Below are positions 16,256 through 26,172 of a stretch of DNA of 64,000 nt, piece after piece (within the stretch, counting starts at the first letter, position 1; each line of letters starts with the position of its first letter). The stretch is from NCBI RefSeq assembly GCF_000381125.1, contig NZ_KB905937.1, positions 41,563-105,562 on the forward strand, in the 5' to 3' direction. The position numbers and the translations under genes are program-made. The notes under the pieces were generated by a model. It was not told the DNA's origin. It made no database searches and saw only the letters and a program-made list of their open reading frames with translations. The stretch comes from Caldimonas manganoxidans ATCC BAA-369 (GTDB lineage Bacteria > Pseudomonadota > Gammaproteobacteria > Burkholderiales > Burkholderiaceae_C).

Positions 16256-17365
16256 TCAGCCGTCCACCGTGTCGATCACCCCACCGCCCAGGCAGACCTC
16301 GCCGTCATACAGCACGGCCGACTGCCCCGGGGTGACCGCCCACTGAGCCTGCGGAAAGTGCAACGCAAAGCCGCTGGCCGACACCTCGGCCAAGCAGCAG
16401 GCCGCATCGCTTTGGCGATAGCGTGTCTTGGCCGTGTACGTCCCCGGCGCAGGGGCGACGCCTGCGGTCCAGCTGAGGTCGCTGGCCGTCAAGCGATGCG
16501 ACAGCAACCACGGGTGGTCGTGGCCTTGCACCACGTACAGCGTGTTGGTGGCCATGTCCTTGCGCGCGACGAACCACGGCGCATGATCACCGCCGCCGCG
16601 TGCGGCGCCCTGGTCCTTGACGCCACCGATGCCCAACCCCTTGCGCTGCCCCAAGGTGTAGAAGCTCAGCCCCACGTGTTCGCCCAGCACGCGGCCGCGG
16701 TCGTCGCGAATGGGCCCTGGCGTGTTGGCCAGATAGCGGTTGAGGAACTCGCGAAACGGCCGCTCGCCAATGAAGCAAATGCCGGTGGAGTCTTTCTTCT
16801 TCGCATTGGGCAAGCCGATGTCGGCTGCGATGCGGCGCACCTCGGTCTTGCGCAGCTCGCCCACCGGAAACAGGGTCTTGCTCAGTTGCGCCTGGTTCAG
16901 CCGATGCAAAAAGTAGCTTTGGTCCTTGGCCGGATCCAGCCCTTTGAGCAGCTCGAAGCGCCCGTCGCGCTCGCGCACACGGGCATAGTGGCCGGTGGCG
17001 ATTTTGTCGGCACCCAGCCGCATCGCATGGTCGAGGAAGGCCTTGAATTTGATCTCGGCGTTGCACAGCACATCGGGGTTGGGCGTGCGCCCGGCCTGAT
17101 ACTCACGCAGGAATTCGGCAAACACCCGGTCCTTGTACTGCGCCGCGAAGTTCACATGCTCGATCTCGATGCCGATCACATCGGCCACCGAGGCCGCATC
17201 GACGAAATCGACGTTGGAGGAGCAATATTCGCTGTCGTCGTCATCTTCCCAGTTCTTCATGAAGATGCCGACCACTTCATGCCCCTGCTGCTTGAGCAGC
17301 CAGGCGCTGACGGCCGAATCGACGCCGCCGGACAACCCCACCACCACGCGCTGCTTGCGTGTCAT
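16256..17365 (-). CDS. mnmA: tRNA-specific 2-thiouridylase MnmA
   Basis: A 369-residue cytoplasmic enzyme that thiolates U34 of Lys, Glu and Gln tRNAs. The PP-loop SGGVDS is at residues 12-17. The catalytic cysteines are C101 in NPDVLCN and C197 in [11 protein letters not shown], at the spacing seen in E. coli MnmA. Length is typical. Its ATG overlaps the stop codon of the upstream nudix gene by 4 nt, a common pairing in proteobacteria. It converges on the peptidase pseudogene with only 9 bp between the stops. Confidence 0.97.
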   Translation of the reverse strand: MTRKQRVVVGLSGGVDSAVSAWLLKQQGHEVVGIFMKNWEDDDDSEYCSSNVDFVDAASVADVIGIEIEHVNFAAQYKDRVFAEFLREYQAGRTPNPDVLCNAEIKFKAFLDHAMRLGADKIATGHYARVRERDGRFELLKGLDPAKDQSYFLHRLNQAQLSKTLFPVGELRKTEVRRIAADIGLPNAKKKDSTGICFIGERPFREFLNRYLANTPGPIRDDRGRVLGEHVGLSFYTLGQRKGLGIGGVKDQGAARGGGDHAPWFVARKDMATNTLYVVQGHDHPWLLSHRLTASDLSWTAGVAPAPGTYTAKTRYRQSDAACCLAEVSASGFALHFPQAQWAVTPGQSAVLYDGEVCLGGGVIDTVDG

Positions 17366-17874
17366 GGCCGCGCCCCCTTGATCTCAGGCTCGTAGACGGT
17401 GGGGTCCACCGTGAGCAGATCCAGCGGATAGCGCCTGCCGGCCAGATGATCTTCCATGCAGCGCAGCACCAACGGGCTGCGGTGCCGATCGCGACTGGCG
17501 CGGATTTCATCGGGCGTCAGCCACAGCGTGCGCACGATGCCCTCGTCGAGCACCCAGCCCGGCTGTGGCTCGCTGACCGTGCCGCAAAAGGCAAAACGCA
17601 CATACGTCACGTCCTCGCCCGTGGCCGGTCGATGGAAACGCGACAAATACACGCCCAGCAGCGCCTCGGGCGCGAACACACAGCCGGTTTCCTCCAGCGC
17701 CTCGCGCACCACGCCTTGCACCGGAGATTCACCCGGGTCGAGATGCCCGGCCGGGTTGTTCAGCTTCAAGCCCTCGGCCGTGTGCTCTTCCACCAGCAGG
17801 AATTCGATGCGGCCGTCTCGCTCGCGCGCCACGATGGCCGCCACCGTGACACTGGGTTTCCAACGATCGTTCAT
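17362..17874 (-). CDS. nudJ: NUDIX hydrolase, NudJ-like
   Basis: 170 residues with a perfect Nudix box, [20 protein letters not shown] followed by TGC (G-x5-E-x7-REUxEExGU). Such enzymes hydrolyse nucleotide diphosphate substrates; NudJ of E. coli acts on HMP-pyrophosphate and nucleoside triphosphates. The assignment to NudJ rests on the box, the size and the overlap with mnmA, which matches the E. coli order. Substrate is not provable from sequence. Confidence 0.85.
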   Translation of the reverse strand: MNDRWKPSVTVAAIVARERDGRIEFLLVEEHTAEGLKLNNPAGHLDPGESPVQGVVREALEETGCVFAPEALLGVYLSRFHRPATGEDVTYVRFAFCGTVSEPQPGWVLDEGIVRTLWLTPDEIRASRDRHRSPLVLRCMEDHLAGRRYPLDLLTVDPTVYEPEIKGARP

Positions 17875-17939
17875 GGCGCCCGATTATCGCGGCCCGTCGG
17901 CCCGCGTGCCGCAGCCCCCGGCCGCGCGGCGCCCGGTGC

Positions 17940-18956
17940 TCAAGACATGGCCTGCTCGTGCCGCGCCTTGCCTTCGGCCACCGACAGGCGGGCCCAGGGC
18001 GCCACGCCGTTCTTCACCGCCACCAGCTCGGCCAGAATCGAGACGGCGATCTCCGCGGGCGTCTTGCTGCCGATGTACAGCCCGATCGGGCTGCGCAGTC
18101 GGCGCAGCTCGTCCTCGTCGAGACCGAAATGCTCTCGCAGCCGCTGGCGCCGCAACGCCGCGTGGCGGCGCGAACCGATGGCCCCCACATAAGCGGCCGA
18201 CGAGCGCAAGGCATCGATCAAGGCCAGGTCGTCCAGCTTGGGATCATGGGTCAGCGCCACCACGGCGGTGCGCGCATCGGGCTGCAAGCGCAAGACCAAG
18301 TCGTCGGGCATCTCGCGGCTGAGCACCACGCCGGGCAGATCCCAGCTGGCGTGCGGCTCTTGGCGCGGGTCGCAGACGATCACCTCGAAGCCCAGGCCCA
18401 GCGCCATCTCGCTCAGAAAGCGCGACAAATCCCCCGCGCCAATGACGATCAGACGCCAGCGCGGGCCCCAGTGAGTGACGAACTGGGTGTCGCTCAGCCA
18501 AGGCATCCCGTCGCGCCCACTGCTGCGCAGTTGCACTTGGCCGCTGCGCAGATCCAGCACCCGCTCGACGCTGCGCCGCTCTTGGCAAGCCTGCAACAGC
18601 GCCTCCAACTGGCTGTGCGGCGCCACCGGCTCCAACACCAGTTCCACCGTGCCCCCGCAAGGCAGGCCGAAGCGGTGCGCCTGGTCGGCCGAGATGCCAT
18701 AGCGCACGGTGGTGGGGCGCCCTTCCAGGCACACGGCCTGGATGCCTTCTTCCCGCACCCGGGCGATGAGGTCGTCTTCGATGCAGCCCCCCGAGACCGA
18801 GCCCACCGCATGCCCCTGCGCATCGATGGCCATCAGCGAGCCCGGCGGACGCGGCGAGGACCCCCAGGTGCGCGCCACACTGACCAGCAGCACGGGCCGC
18901 CCCTGGGCATGCCATTGCTGCGCGGTGCGCAGCACCCGGGTATCGAGGTCTTCCAT
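17940..18956 (-). CDS. xdhC: XdhC/CoxI-family molybdenum cofactor chaperone
   Basis: 338 residues. The N-terminal XdhC-CoxI domain (about 15-85) shows TWGSSPRPPGSLMAI and GSVSGGCIEDDL. The C-terminal Rossmann-like domain has VIGAGDLSRFL (about 170) and YVGAIGSRRHAALRR. XdhC proteins bind Mo-cofactor and see to insertion of its sulfido ligand into xanthine-dehydrogenase-family enzymes. It follows the frameshifted large-subunit gene by 9 nt in the same direction and probably served that enzyme; it is the only such chaperone in the window and may also serve the hydroxylase at 48687-51517. Confidence 0.88.
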   Translation of the reverse strand: MEDLDTRVLRTAQQWHAQGRPVLLVSVARTWGSSPRPPGSLMAIDAQGHAVGSVSGGCIEDDLIARVREEGIQAVCLEGRPTTVRYGISADQAHRFGLPCGGTVELVLEPVAPHSQLEALLQACQERRSVERVLDLRSGQVQLRSSGRDGMPWLSDTQFVTHWGPRWRLIVIGAGDLSRFLSEMALGLGFEVIVCDPRQEPHASWDLPGVVLSREMPDDLVLRLQPDARTAVVALTHDPKLDDLALIDALRSSAAYVGAIGSRRHAALRRQRLREHFGLDEDELRRLRSPIGLYIGSKTPAEIAVSILAELVAVKNGVAPWARLSVAEGKARHEQAMS

Positions 18957-18965
18957 GGCTTCAGC

Positions 18966-21214
18966 TTAGCCCAGATCGAAAGGCATGCGCCGCATCGGTT
19001 TGCCCGTCAGACGCGCCAGCGCATTGGCAAAGGCCGGCGCCAGCGGCGGCAGCCCCGGTTCGCCCATGCCGGTGGGCGGCTCCATGCTCGGCACGGTGTG
19101 CACCTCGATCTCGGGCATCTCGGTGATGCGTGCCACACGATAGTCGCCGAAATTGCTTTGCTCGACCTGGCCGTCTTTCAGCGTGATGGCCGCCCCCGGC
19201 AAGCACAGCCCCAAGCCCATCAACGCAGCGCCTTGCACTTGCGCTTCCACCGTGCGCGGATTGATGACGAGGTTGCAGTGCACCCCGGCGGTCACTTTGT
19301 GCAGCACGGGCTGGCCGTCCTTCACCGAGGCTTCCACCACATAGGCCACCACCGAGTCGAACGACTCGTGCACCGCCACGCCCCAGGCGCGGCCGGCCGG
19401 CAGCGCCCGGCGACCGTAGCCGCTGCGATCCACCGCCAACTGCAAGGCCGCACGGTGCCGGGGATGCCGATCGCCGAACATGGCCATGCGATAGGCCACC
19501 GGGTCTTGGCCGGTCGTGCGGGCGATCTCATCGATCAGGGTCTCCATCACGAAGGCCGTGTGGGTGGAGCCCACGCTGCGCCACCACAACACCGGCACGT
19601 TGACCTTCGGGTGATGCACCGTCAAACGCATCGGCAAGGGATAGGGCTCACGCATGCCTTCGACGGCGGTCTGATCCACGCCGTTCTTGATCATGCCTTG
19701 CTCGAAGATGGTGCCCGCCGTGATCGACTGGCCCACGATCACATGGTCCCAGGCCAGCACGCGTCCTCGATCGTCGAAGCCGATGCGGGCGCGGTGCACA
19801 TGCATGGGGCGGTAGTAGCCGCCGCGGATGTCGTCTTCGCGGCTCCAGACCGTGCGCACCGGCCCTTCCAAGCCGGCCTGCCGGGCGGCTCGGGCCACGG
19901 CGCAGGCTTCCACCACGTAGTCGCTGGAGGCCACCGCCCGGCGCCCAAAGCCCCCACCGGCTTGCTGCACCCGGACCTCCACCTGCTCGGGCTTCAAGCC
20001 CAGCACGCGGGCGGCCGCCGCGCCGTCCAGACCGGGCATTTGCGTGCCCACCCACAGCGTGGCCCCGGCGGACGTCAGGGCCACGGTGCAATTGAGTGGC
20101 TCCATCGGGGCATGGGCCAGGTAGGGGAAGACGAACTCGGCCTCCAGCACGTGCGGCGCGCTGGCCAAGGGCGTCATGTCGGCGTCGAAGTGGCGCGCGC
20201 CGGGCTGCGTGGCCAGCTCGCGGTACTGCGCCAACAGGCGCTGACTGTCCACCTTCTCCACTGCCTCGGTGTCCCAGGTCAGCTTCAAGGCCTCGCGCCC
20301 CTGCCCTGTTTGGCCGGCCAATAACCGTCGGCGATCACCGCCACCCCCTCGGCGCCGCGGTCCAGCGGCACGCGCAAGACGGCCTTCACCCCCTTGACCG
20401 CCCGCGCCGCCGCATCGTCCACCGTGCGCAGCTTGGCGCCGAAGACCGGCGGGCGGGCGATCAACGCCGTCCACTGCCCAGGCAGCCGCACATCGATGCC
20501 GAAGACCTGCTGCCCGCTGCTCTTGGCGCGCGCATCCAGTCGCGTGGTGGGCCGGCCGATGAGACGGAACTGCGCCGGATCCTTCAGTCGCACCTGCGGC
20601 GGCACGGGCTGAGCCATGGCCTCCTGGGCGAGCTCGCCATAGCTCAGGCGCCGGCCGTCGGCGGCGATCACGAAGCCGGCTTGCGTGCGCAGCCCCGCAG
20701 GGTCGAGCCGCCACCGGGCCGCAGCGGCGGCCACCAGCATCGCGCGGGCACGTGCGCCCAGCTCGCGGTATTGCATGAAGCTGTGCTTGATCGACGTGGA
20801 GCCCCCGGTCAAATGCATCCCCCACAACGGATCGGCATAGGCCGGATCATTGCTGCCCAGCTGGCTGCGCACCCGGGACCAATCGGCATCGAGCTCCTCG
20901 GCCAGAATCATCGGCAGCGCCGTGTGCACGCCCTGGCCGAACTCCAGACGATTGACCGTCACCGTCACCGTGCCATCGGAGTCGATCCGGACGAAGGCGC
21001 TGGGCTGCTGCGTGGGCTTCAGCGGGGCCGCTTCCGACGACGTCTGTGCCAGCAGCGGATAGGCGCCCAGCGCAAAGCCGCTGGCCACCGCCATCTTGAG
21101 AAAGCTGCGCCGCGGCCATGCGGCCGACCCCTCGGCCACGGGCGCAGCCTCGGCCTGGCGCGCCAGCAGGTGGCGCAAGGCGGGGGGCAGTTCGTGCAAC
21201 GCGTCGTGCCACAT
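18966..21214 (-). pseudogene. molybdopterin-binding large subunit (IorB-like), single frameshift
   Basis: A complete xanthine-dehydrogenase-family Mo subunit spread over two frames. The 5' part from the ATG at 21214 (AAGGAG 7 nt upstream) carries the Tat signal [17 protein letters not shown] and [13 protein letters not shown], and runs to GYWPAKQGRG before going out of frame. The 3' part resumes at REALKLTWDTEAVEKV and continues through HAPMEPLNC, GGGFGRR and GMGEPGLPP to 18966. Joining them needs one extra base in the C4 run (G4 on the coding strand) at 20298-20301. Everything else is intact, about 749 residues, so a recent mutation, phase variation or an assembly error are all possible. It pairs with the 2Fe-2S subunit 13 nt upstream. 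Confidence 0.85.
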
Positions 21215-21227
21215 GATCCAGCTCCTT

Positions 21228-21701
21228 TCAGGCCAAGGTGCGCGCGGCATCGGCCACCGCCGCCCGGATGCGCGCATAGGTGCCGCAGCGGCACACGTTG
21301 CCGGCCATGGCCGCGTCGATCTCCTCGGCACGGGGCTGCTGGCCCTTGGGCAAAGACTTCAGAAAGGCCACCGCCGTCATGATCTGGCCGCTTTGGCAGT
21401 AGCCACATTGCGCCACGTCATGACGCACCCAGGCCTCGTGCACCGCCCGGCCGACCGGGTCCTCGCCGGCGGTCACCGCCTCGATGGTGGTGATGCGCCG
21501 ACCGGCCACGGCCGACACCGGCGTCACGCACGAGCGCACAGCCTGGCCGTCGACGTGCACCGTGCACGCCCCGCACAGGGCCGCGCCACAGCCGAACTTG
21601 GTGCCCGTCAGGCCCAGCGTGTCGCGCAGGGCCCACAGCACCGGGGTGGAAGGATCGACGTCGAGCCGGTGCTCGCGTCCATTGACGTTCAAGGGGATCA
21701 T
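21228..21701 (-). CDS. (2Fe-2S)-binding small subunit of molybdenum hydroxylase (IorA-like)
   Basis: 157 residues. The N-terminal plant-ferredoxin-type cluster motif is [12 protein letters not shown] with a later Cys in VRSC; the C-terminal helical cluster motif is CGYCQSGQI ... CRCGTY. This is the two-[2Fe-2S] layout of isoquinoline 1-oxidoreductase alpha and related two-subunit molybdenum hydroxylases that lack an FAD subunit. It is the first gene of a minus-strand unit with the frameshifted large subunit and xdhC. It is the paralogue of the gene at 48687. Substrate is unknown. Confidence 0.9.
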   Translation of the reverse strand: MIPLNVNGREHRLDVDPSTPVLWALRDTLGLTGTKFGCGAALCGACTVHVDGQAVRSCVTPVSAVAGRRITTIEAVTAGEDPVGRAVHEAWVRHDVAQCGYCQSGQIMTAVAFLKSLPKGQQPRAEEIDAAMAGNVCRCGTYARIRAAVADAARTLA

Positions 21702-21916
21702 GCCGTTCTCCAGGTGGGGGCTGAAGCCGCCACGCGGTCACGCAAACCGCGCCGCGAGCATGGCCCGCAGTGTGCGCCTCCCCCGAGATCCCTCGGTAGC
21801 CTGATGCTGCTCGATTCTTGCCTGATCCTCCGACCAGGCAGCTGCGCAGGCCAACACCCCGGCCACAATCGCGGTCATTCCATCGCAGGCATCGTCACGC
21901 CCGAGGGCCTTCTCCC

Positions 21917-22492
21917 ATGTCGCCATTCCAACCCGTTCGTCTCGAACACGCCAGCCGCCTGCTCAACCACGGCCCCACCGTGCTGGTCACCAGTGCCCAC
22001 GGTGGGCGCCGCAACGTGATGACCGCGGCCTGGTCCATGCCGGTGGAGTTCACCCCGCCGCGCATTGCCATCGTGATCGACAAAAGCACCTACACGCGCG
22101 AGCTGATCCAAGCCAGCGGCCACTTCGGCCTGTGCATTCCTGGCGCTGGCCTTGCCGAACTCGTCGACGCCGTGGGCACCCTCAGCGGCCGCGAGGTGGA
22201 CAAGTTCCAGCGCTTCGGCCTGCGCGCCCATCCCGGCCCGATGACGGGGGCGCCGCTGCTCGAAGACGGCTGCGTGGCCTGGCTGGAATGCCGCCGCCTG
22301 CCCGAGCCGCACGCCGAGCACACCTACGACACCTGGTTTGCCGAAGTGCTGTGCGCGGCGGCCAACCCGCGCATCTTCGTCGACGGCCGTTGGTCGATCC
22401 GGTCCGACAATGCCGATCTGCACACCCTGCATCACCTTGGCGCCGGGGTCTACGCCCGCGCCGACCACACGGTGTCGATCCGCCGGACCTGA
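21917..22492 (+). CDS. flavin reductase family protein (FMN-binding)
   Basis: 191 residues of the flavin-reductase-like FMN-binding split-barrel fold: VLVTSAHGGRRNVMTAAWSM near the start and FGLCIPGAGLAELVDAVGTL in the middle are characteristic. Such proteins bind FMN and either reduce flavins or act as small oxidoreductases. The start at 21917 is the ATG that opens the conserved domain; no strong Shine-Dalgarno is visible. It is divergent from the IorA-like gene and followed by the dyad-rich pnt leader, so it is probably a separate unit. Confidence 0.8.
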   Translation: MSPFQPVRLEHASRLLNHGPTVLVTSAHGGRRNVMTAAWSMPVEFTPPRIAIVIDKSTYTRELIQASGHFGLCIPGAGLAELVDAVGTLSGREVDKFQRFGLRAHPGPMTGAPLLEDGCVAWLECRRLPEPHAEHTYDTWFAEVLCAAANPRIFVDGRWSIRSDNADLHTLHHLGAGVYARADHTVSIRRT

Positions 22493-22532
22493 TCGTCCCG
22501 ATGCCCGCCTTCCTTACGACAGGCTGAAATTT

Positions 22533-22576
22533 GTAACCGGGTTACGAGGACACCAGGTGTCAGCTTGTGTAAGCTG
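22533..22576 (+). promoter_or_regulatory. three consecutive perfect dyads upstream of the pnt-panD operon
   Basis: Three dyads lie within 44 bp: GTAACC-G-GGTTAC (22533-22545), GACACC-A-GGTGTC (22549-22561) and CAGCTT-GTGT-AAGCTG (22561-22576). The first two share the core ACC-N-GGT, have equal length and centres 16 bp apart, which suggests tandem sites for one dimeric regulator. They end about 72 bp before the pntA start. The regulator is not identified. Confidence 0.6.
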
Positions 22577-22648
22577 CACGGGTTTGTGTGCCGCGTCGGC
22601 GCAAGGGCGCGGCCTGGCGGTTTCAGAGAATCACACGAGGAGGGCTTC

Positions 22649-23791
22649 ATGCTCATTGGCGTACCGCTCGAGACGGTGGCGGGCGAGACCCGCGTGGCCG
22701 TCACCCCCGAGACGGCCAAGAAACTCAAAGCGCAAGGACACACCGTGCGCATCCAATCCGGCGCCGGCATCCGAGCCGCCGCCCCCGACGAGGCGTACGC
22801 GGCCGCTGGCGCCGAGATCGTGGACGCGGCCACGGCCTTGGGCTGCGAGTTGGTGCTCAAGGTGCGTGCCCCCCAGCCCGAAGAACTGGCGTCGATGCGA
22901 CCTGGCGCCACCTTGGTGGGCATGCTCAACCCCTACGATGCCGAAGGCTTGCAGCGGCTGGCCGCCGCCGGCCTGACCAGCTTTGCACTGGAGGCCGCGC
23001 CGCGCACCACGCGCGCGCAGAGCATGGACGTGCTGTCCAGCCAGGCCAACGTGGCCGGCTACAAGGCGGTGATGCTGGCGGCCAACCACTACCAGCGGCT
23101 GTTCCCGATGCTGATGACGGCCGCCGGGACGGTCAAAGCCGCGCGTGTGGTGGTGTTGGGCGTGGGCGTGGCCGGTCTGCAGGCCATTGCCACGGCCAAA
23201 CGTCTGGGCGCGGTGATCGAAGCCTCCGACGTGCGGCCTTCGGTGAAGGAGCAGGTGGAATCCTTGGGGGCCAAGTTCATCGATGTGCCCTATGAAACCG
23301 CCGAGGAGCGCGAAGCCGCCGAAGGCGTGGGCGGCTACGCCCGCCCCATGCCGCAAAGCTGGCTGGACCGCCAAAAGGCCGAGGTGGCCAAGCGCGTGGC
23401 CCAAGCCGACGTGGTGATCACCACCGCGCTCATCCCCGGGCGCCCCGCGCCGGTGCTGGTGACCGAGGACATGGTCCGGTCGATGAAGCCCGGCTCGGTG
23501 ATCGTGGACCTGGCCGCCGGCCGGGGCCCGCTGGGCCCGCACGGCCAACCCGGCGGCAACTGCCCGCTGACCCAACCCGACCAGGTGATCACGGCGCACG
23601 GCGTGACGATCATCGGCCACACCAATCTGCCGGCCTTGGTGGCCGCCGATGCCTCGGCGCTGTACGCACGCAACGTGCTGGACTTCCTCAAACTCATCGT
23701 CACCAAGGAAGGCACGCTCCACGTCAACCTCGAAGACGACATCGTGGCGGCCTGCCGCGTGACGCACAACGGCCAGGTGACCCGCTCATGA
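22649..23791 (+). CDS. pntA: NAD(P) transhydrogenase subunit alpha part 1
   Basis: About 380 residues: the soluble NAD(H)-binding domain I of proton-translocating transhydrogenase, without membrane helices, so the alpha subunit is split (part 2 is at 24191). It starts [20 protein letters not shown], after CGAGGAGGG as a strong Shine-Dalgarno. The Rossmann motif is [13 protein letters not shown], followed by [21 protein letters not shown] longer in-frame opening from 22565 is rejected because the conserved N-terminus begins at 22649. The stop overlaps the start of panD by 4 nt. Confidence 0.95.
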   Translation: MLIGVPLETVAGETRVAVTPETAKKLKAQGHTVRIQSGAGIRAAAPDEAYAAAGAEIVDAATALGCELVLKVRAPQPEELASMRPGATLVGMLNPYDAEGLQRLAAAGLTSFALEAAPRTTRAQSMDVLSSQANVAGYKAVMLAANHYQRLFPMLMTAAGTVKAARVVVLGVGVAGLQAIATAKRLGAVIEASDVRPSVKEQVESLGAKFIDVPYETAEEREAAEGVGGYARPMPQSWLDRQKAEVAKRVAQADVVITTALIPGRPAPVLVTEDMVRSMKPGSVIVDLAAGRGPLGPHGQPGGNCPLTQPDQVITAHGVTIIGHTNLPALVAADASALYARNVLDFLKLIVTKEGTLHVNLEDDIVAACRVTHNGQVTRS

Positions 23792-24165
23792 CGACCTTTC
23801 CCATGCAGCGCGTGATGCTGCGCGCCAAATTGCACCGCGCCACCGTCACCGAAGCCGACCTGCATTACGAGGGCAGCTGCGGCATCGACGAAGCCTTGAT
23901 GGAGGCGGCCGACATGCGCGAGTTCGAGCACATCGACCTCTACAACGTCAACAACGGCGAGCGCTTCTCGACCTACATCATCAAGGCCCCGCGCGGCAGC
24001 GGCACCATCTCGCTCAATGGCGCAGCCGCCCGCAAAGCCCAGGTCGGCGACTTGCTCATCATCTGCACCTACGCGCCGATGAGCGAAGACCAGGCCCGCG
24101 ACCACAAACCCCGCGTGGTGCTGCTGGGCGAGGGCAACCGCATCCAAGAGATTCGCCAGTTCTGA
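23788..24165 (+). CDS. panD: aspartate 1-decarboxylase
   Basis: A 125-residue pyruvoyl enzyme that makes beta-alanine for pantothenate and coenzyme A. YEGSCGID contains the Gly-Ser self-cleavage site (G29-S30) where the serine becomes the pyruvoyl group. K14 in AKLHRATVT, Tyr and Arg residues around YNVNNGERF and the NGAAAR motif are conserved. The gene overlaps pntA by 4 nt and is followed 25 nt later by pntAB, so it is expressed inside the transhydrogenase operon, an unusual place for panD. Confidence 0.96.
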   Translation: MTTFPMQRVMLRAKLHRATVTEADLHYEGSCGIDEALMEAADMREFEHIDLYNVNNGERFSTYIIKAPRGSGTISLNGAAARKAQVGDLLIICTYAPMSEDQARDHKPRVVLLGEGNRIQEIRQF

Positions 24166-24190
24166 GACTTCCCCTCAAGGAGACACCGGC

Positions 24191-24511
24191 ATGGACACGC
24201 TCAGTCCGGTCATCATCAACCTGATCATCTTCGTGCTCGCCATCTACGTGGGCTACCACGTGGTGTGGAATGTCACGCCCGCTTTGCACACGCCGCTGAT
24301 GGCGGTGACCAACGCGATTTCGGCCATCGTGATCGTGGGGGCCATGCTGGCCGCGGCGCTCACCGACACCGGCCTGGGCAAGGCCATGGGCGTGCTGGCC
24401 GTGGCGCTGGCCGCCGTCAACGTGTTCGGTGGCTTCCTGGTGACCCGCCGCATGCTCGAAATGTTCAAAAAGAAAGAGAAGAAGGCATCGAGCACCGGAG
24501 GCCAAGCATGA
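24191..24511 (+). CDS. pntAB: NAD(P) transhydrogenase subunit alpha part 2
   Basis: A 106-residue membrane protein with three hydrophobic helices (about 7-25, 33-58, 63-85) and a lysine-rich tail (FKKKEKK). It corresponds to the membrane part of the alpha subunit and forms the proton channel with PntB. CAAGGAGA precedes the ATG by a few bases. It overlaps pntB by 4 nt. Confidence 0.94.
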   Translation: MDTLSPVIINLIIFVLAIYVGYHVVWNVTPALHTPLMAVTNAISAIVIVGAMLAAALTDTGLGKAMGVLAVALAAVNVFGGFLVTRRMLEMFKKKEKKASSTGGQA

Positions 24512-25944
24512 GCATGAACCTCGTCGTGTTGTTGTACCTGGTGGCCAGCGTCTGCTTCATCCAGGCGCTCAAGGGGCTGAGTCACCCCACCACCTCCATC
24601 CGCGGCAACGTCTTTGGCATGACGGGGATGGCCATTGCCATCCTCACCACGGCCGCACTCATCGTCGAGACCGCCGGCCGCATGGGCCAACACGGCGCCT
24701 CGGGCATGGTGTGGGTGCTGGCCGGCCTGCTGGTGGGCGGCGCCATCGGCACCGTGATGGCCCAGCGGGTGGAGATGACCAAGATGCCCGAGCTGGTGGC
24801 CTTCATGCACAGCATGGTGGGCTTGGCCGCCGTCTTCATCGCAGTGGCCACGGCCGTGGAGCCCTGGGCCTTTGGCATCACCGCCAAGGATGCCGCCATT
24901 CCCACGGGCAACCGGCTCGAACTGGGCCTGGGCGCGGTCATCGGCGCCATCACCTTCAGCGGCTCGGTCATCGCCTTTGGCAAGCTCAGTGGCAAGTACA
25001 AGTTCCGCCTGTTCCAAGGCGCGCCGGTGGTGTTTTCGGGTCAGCACCTGCTCAATCTGGTCTTGGGCCTGGCGATGCTGGCCTTGGTGGGGGTCTATAC
25101 CGCCACACAGAATCCGGCCGCACTGTGGGTGTCGATCGCGCTGGCCTTCGCGCTGGGCGTGCTCATCATCATCCCGATCGGCGGGGCGGACATGCCGGTG
25201 GTGGTGTCCATGCTCAACAGCTACTCGGGCTGGGCCGCGGCGGGCATCGGCTTCTCGCTCAACAACCCCATGCTGATCATCGCCGGCTCGTTGGTGGGCA
25301 GCTCCGGTGCGATCCTGAGCTACATCATGTGCAAAGCGATGAACCGCTCGTTCATCAACGTGATCCTGGGCGGCTTCGGCGGCGATGCCTCGGCCGCTGC
25401 GGCCTCGGGCCAGCCGCAGCGCACGGTCAAGAGCGGCAGCCCCGAAGACGCGGCCTTCATCCTGAGCAATGCCGAAACCGTCATCATCGTGCCCGGCTAC
25501 GGCCTGGCGGTGGCGCGCGCGCAGCATGCGGTCAAGGAGCTGGCCGACAAGCTCACCCACAAGGGCGTGACGGTGAAGTACGCCATCCACCCGGTGGCCG
25601 GACGCATGCCGGGGCACATGAACGTGCTGCTGGCCGAAGCCGAAGTCCCCTACGACCAAGTCTTCGAGATGGAAGACATCAATGGCGAGTTCGGCCAGGC
25701 CGACGTGGCCATCGTGCTGGGTGCCAACGACGTGGTCAACCCCGCGGCGCTGCAAAAAGGCAGCCCGATCTACGGCATGCCCATCCTGGAGGCCTACAAG
25801 GCCAAGACCGTGATCGTCAACAAGCGCAGCATGGCCGCAGGCTATGCCGGCCTGGACAACGAGCTCTTCTACATGGACAAAACCATGATGGTCTTTGGCG
25901 ACGCCAAGAAGGTCGTGGAGGAGATGGTCAAAGCGATCGAGTGA
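24508..25944 (+). CDS. pntB: NAD(P) transhydrogenase subunit beta
   Basis: A 478-residue integral membrane subunit. The N-terminal part (about 1-265) holds about eight transmembrane helices; the C-terminal NADP(H)-binding domain III starts near residue 300 and contains IIVPGYGLAVARAQHAVKEL, HPVAGRMPGHMNVLLAEAEV, GANDVVNPAA and KRSMAAGYAGLDN. The enzyme uses the proton gradient to make NADPH from NADH. The start at 24508 overlaps the pntAB stop (ATGA); a much longer opening in this frame is a shadow of pntAB. Confidence 0.96.
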   Translation: MSMNLVVLLYLVASVCFIQALKGLSHPTTSIRGNVFGMTGMAIAILTTAALIVETAGRMGQHGASGMVWVLAGLLVGGAIGTVMAQRVEMTKMPELVAFMHSMVGLAAVFIAVATAVEPWAFGITAKDAAIPTGNRLELGLGAVIGAITFSGSVIAFGKLSGKYKFRLFQGAPVVFSGQHLLNLVLGLAMLALVGVYTATQNPAALWVSIALAFALGVLIIIPIGGADMPVVVSMLNSYSGWAAAGIGFSLNNPMLIIAGSLVGSSGAILSYIMCKAMNRSFINVILGGFGGDASAAAASGQPQRTVKSGSPEDAAFILSNAETVIIVPGYGLAVARAQHAVKELADKLTHKGVTVKYAIHPVAGRMPGHMNVLLAEAEVPYDQVFEMEDINGEFGQADVAIVLGANDVVNPAALQKGSPIYGMPILEAYKAKTVIVNKRSMAAGYAGLDNELFYMDKTMMVFGDAKKVVEEMVKAIE

Positions 25945-26107
25945 AACCCCAGGGCTGCCATGGCTACTCACCGGCCGCTGCCCCACCGCGGGCCGCCCGC
26001 CGGATGACTCGGCGCCGCCTTGACCATCCGCGTTTCCCATGAAACCACGATGGGCCCAAACCTTGCATGCTTGAGGTCTGGCCTGCCCACGAGGCCGGCC
26101 TGAACCT

Positions 26108-26146
26108 CGCCAGCCACTGGCGACTGCGCCACAGCGGTGCAGTCGC
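26108..26146 (+). promoter_or_regulatory. stacked hairpins in the aapJ leader
   Basis: CGCCAG-CCA-CTGGCG (26108-26122) is directly followed and slightly overlapped by an 8-bp perfect dyad, GCGACTGC / GCAGTCGC (26120-26127 and 26139-26146, 11-nt loop). Both lie in the 228-bp gap before aapJ and end 26 nt before its ATG. The two structures are mutually exclusive at 26120-26122. No T-run follows, so they are not a plain terminator; regulatory RNA structure or protein binding is possible. The rest of the gap shows nothing convincing. Confidence 0.45.
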
Positions 26147-26172
26147 TTCCATGTCAAGAAAGGGTGATCGAG

